Source of the DNA: an uncultured Paracoccaceae bacterium
GTDB taxonomy: Bacteria; Pseudomonadota; Alphaproteobacteria; Rhodobacterales; Rhodobacteraceae
DNA: 64,000 bases
Reading direction: 5' to 3'
NCBI GenBank assembly: GCA_947493745.1
Contig: CANLSM010000001.1
Coordinates: 339,913 to 403,912, forward strand
In this document: positions 63,020 to 64,000 of the stretch, piece after piece
Position numbering within the stretch: the stretch's first letter is position 1
Layout: each line of letters opens with the position of its first letter
Translations under genes and position numbers: made by a program
The notes under the pieces: model-generated
What the model was told of the DNA's origin: nothing
The model's input: the letters and a program-made list of their open reading frames with translations, nothing else
Databases searched by the model: none

Positions 63020-63255
63020 CCCAAACCGGCTGGCCCACCCTCAGGATCGCGCTGGCGCTCTATCCATTCGGAGCGGGTGCCTCTGCGATCAATGTGTTCT
63101 TTGCCTCGCTGATCTTCAGTTGGGTGGGCGGCCCTGTTGCCACAACCGCATGGTCCATCGGGCTGGGCTGCCTGATCGGAGTGCCGGCCACATGGTCCTT
63201 TGCACGCCACATTCGGCGCTTGATGGACGTCGCCGACAGAAAGGGCGGCAAGTGA
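63016..63255 (+). CDS. Small membrane protein at the end of the nor operon
   Basis: A 79-residue protein with two helices (LYPFGAGASAINVFFASLIF and TTAWSIGLGCLIGVPATWSF) and a basic tail. The start overlaps the upstream stop (ATGA). It may be NorF-like by position and size, but the sequence alone does not prove it. Likely a helper of nitric oxide reductase assembly; inference. Confidence 0.55.
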   Translation: MTQTGWPTLRIALALYPFGAGASAINVFFASLIFSWVGGPVATTAWSIGLGCLIGVPATWSFARHIRRLMDVADRKGGK

Positions 63256-63407
63256 TGATCGTCGCAAAGCAGAGCATCGCTCGGTAAGGGTATTTGGCTT
63301 TCGGCGATCTGCGCGCTCGGGCTCCGGTGGCTACGGAAAACGCTTTCCTGCCCTTGGCTGGATACATGATGAGAATGTCAAAGTGATCTCACACTAGATA
63401 TCAGGGC

Positions 63408-63447
63408 GTCACGACCGGGGCAGTTGGGGGACCGTCCCGGCCGTGAC
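63408..63447 (+). terminator. Hairpin downstream of the nor operon
   Basis: GTCACGACCGGG (63408-63419) pairs with CCCGGCCGTGAC (63436-63447) at 11 of 12 positions with a 16-nt loop. Only TTGCC follows, so it would be a weak intrinsic terminator or a 3-prime stabiliser. Confidence 0.4.
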
Positions 63448-63460
63448 TTGCCTGTAAACA

Positions 63461-63603
63461 GCATCATAAGGCTATTGTTGGGGTTTGTTCCGGTGTGCAC
63501 GGAACAAAGTATGATGCCATCAATCCTCGTTGTTCTTTGATTCAAAGGGGGTTGGACCCCACTTTGCCTTAGGAAGACAACGGTTCACCAATATCCGGTG
63601 AAC
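63461..63603. ncRNA. Candidate structured RNA
   Basis: GCATCATA (63461-63468) pairs with TATGATGC (63510-63517). Inside it TTTGTTCCG-gtgtgca-CGGAACAAA (63484-63508) forms a 9-bp hairpin. Next, CAAAG+GGGGT pairs with ACCCC+CTTTG (63543-63566). The same CAAAG can instead pair with CTTTG at 63535-63539. A third hairpin, GTTCACC-aatatcc-GGTGAAC, is at 63583-63603. I do not recognise a known RNA family. Strand is undecided. Confidence 0.35.
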
Positions 63604-63648
63604 GGGATGAAAATGACCGTCGCTTCGCAAAAACACCATCTGCTTAGG

Positions 63649-63666
63649 GATTATTTACCCATAATC
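63649..63666. other. Small dyad just after trpB
   Basis: GATTAT-ttaccc-ATAATC is a perfect 6-bp inverted repeat 22 bp beyond the trpB stop on the minus strand. It lacks a T-run. Confidence 0.25.
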
Positions 63667-63688
63667 AGACCTTAGTTTATGTCTCCGA

Positions 63689-64000
63689 TCAGCCAGCGAC
63701 GCCCTCTATTCCCAGCGCTTCGGCGACGGTGAAGATATCCTTGTCGCCGCGACCACACATATTCATCACAAGCAGGTGGTCTGATGGCAGCTCAGGCGCG
63801 ATCTTTGCCACATGGGCCAGTGCATGGCTGGGTTCCAGTGCCGGGATGATCCCTTCGGTGCGGCAACTGAGCTGAAACGCTTCGAGCGCCTCCGAATCGG
63901 TGACGGAGACATACTCCACCCGTCCGATGTCATGCAGCCAGGAGTGTTCGGGTCCGATGCCCGGATAGTCGAGCCCGGCGCTTATCGAGTGGCCCTCGAT
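63689..64000 (-). CDS. trpB: Tryptophan synthase beta chain, C-terminal part (cut by window edge)
   Basis: The visible 103 codons are the TrpB C-terminus: the Gly-rich start of the visible part reads [18 protein letters not shown], then [34 protein letters not shown] and the PLP-phosphate region [14 protein letters not shown]. TrpB joins indole and serine to make tryptophan. The N-terminal three quarters and the start lie beyond the right edge. Confidence 0.95.
   Translation of the reverse strand: MEGHSISAGLDYPGIGPEHSWLHDIGRVEYVSVTDSEALEAFQLSCRTEGIIPALEPSHALAHVAKIAPELPSDHLLVMNMCGRGDKDIFTVAEALGIEGVAG

Larger units (their letters stand above)
63256..63688. other. 433-bp gap between the nor operon and trpB with many stems
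   Basis: No protein gene is supported. Inverted repeats cover much of it: 63408-63447, 63461-63517 (nested), 63535-63547, 63543-63566, 63583-63603 and 63649-63666. The first may terminate the nor operon and the last may end trpB. The middle block looks like structured RNA of unknown strand. Confidence 0.5.

Noticed and set aside
1-64000. CRISPR array, insertion sequence, prophage or tRNA-linked island
   Set aside because: No regularly spaced repeats, transposase, integrase or tRNA gene was found by reading both strands.

Overview
The window is about 60% GC, gene-dense chromosomal DNA of an alphaproteobacterium. It is most likely a marine member of the Rhodobacteraceae (Roseobacter group). 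The reasons are the sulfate-assimilation operon cysG-DUF2849-cysI-cysH-DUF934-fpr next to an Lrp regulator, the leuCD/leuB arrangement, IalB and DUF2332 proteins, many ABC uptake operons, and a NirK/NorCBQD denitrification block. I saw no tRNA or rRNA gene, insertion sequence, prophage or CRISPR array. Both ends cut a gene: an SMP-30 family lactonase on the left and trpB on the right.

Layout. 1-4.3 kb (minus strand): a small catabolic operon of a secreted hydrolase, a CaiB-type CoA-transferase, a TPP enzyme and an SMP-30 lactonase. 4.4-9.7 kb (minus): reductive sulfate assimilation and siroheme synthesis, divergent from an Lrp/AsnC regulator. 10.4-12.3 kb: a secreted VWA protein and a DUF1612-like winged-helix protein preceded by a perfect 11-bp inverted repeat. 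12.5-21.4 kb: a dipeptide-type ABC importer with a gamma-glutamyltransferase-family enzyme, a DUF1028 protein and a GntR regulator, which look like one uptake-and-hydrolysis operon. 21.6-28.5 kb: mtnA, rlmN, an IalB protein, an ECF sigma factor coupled to a rhizobial-type asparaginase, and a large MscS channel. 28.7-37.4 kb: leuC, leuD, a membrane protein, a frameshifted phosphatase/nuclease, a second MscS channel, LysR/aldo-keto reductase and leuB. 37.5-39.4 kb: a MarR regulator facing a Rieske protein and 4-hydroxyphenylpyruvate dioxygenase. 39.6-49.4 kb: a LacI-controlled sugar operon (glucose/mannose-type ABC importer, beta-mannosidase, isomerase, dehydrogenase). 49.5-54.4 kb: rplY, pth, a DUF2332 protein, a MASE1 histidine kinase with a response regulator, and a DUF2158 protein. 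54.7-63.3 kb: denitrification from nitrite to N2O (pseudoazurin-nirK-nirV, a Crp/Fnr regulator, DUF1858, norCBQD and two small membrane proteins). 63.26-63.69 kb: a gene-free but highly structured interval before trpB.

Points that stand out. The pseudoazurin has Asp where the family has its first copper-ligand His. A perfect 14-bp inverted repeat sequesters the leuB ribosome-binding site. Two LacI-type operators sit exactly 20 bp apart. NnrR-type TTG-N8-CAA boxes lie upstream of both pseudoazurin and norC. A cluster of nested stems fills the gap between the nor operon and trpB. Two genes look disrupted by single-base losses inside homopolymers, which may be sequencing errors. Three convergent gene pairs share a CTAG tetranucleotide as their two stop codons.
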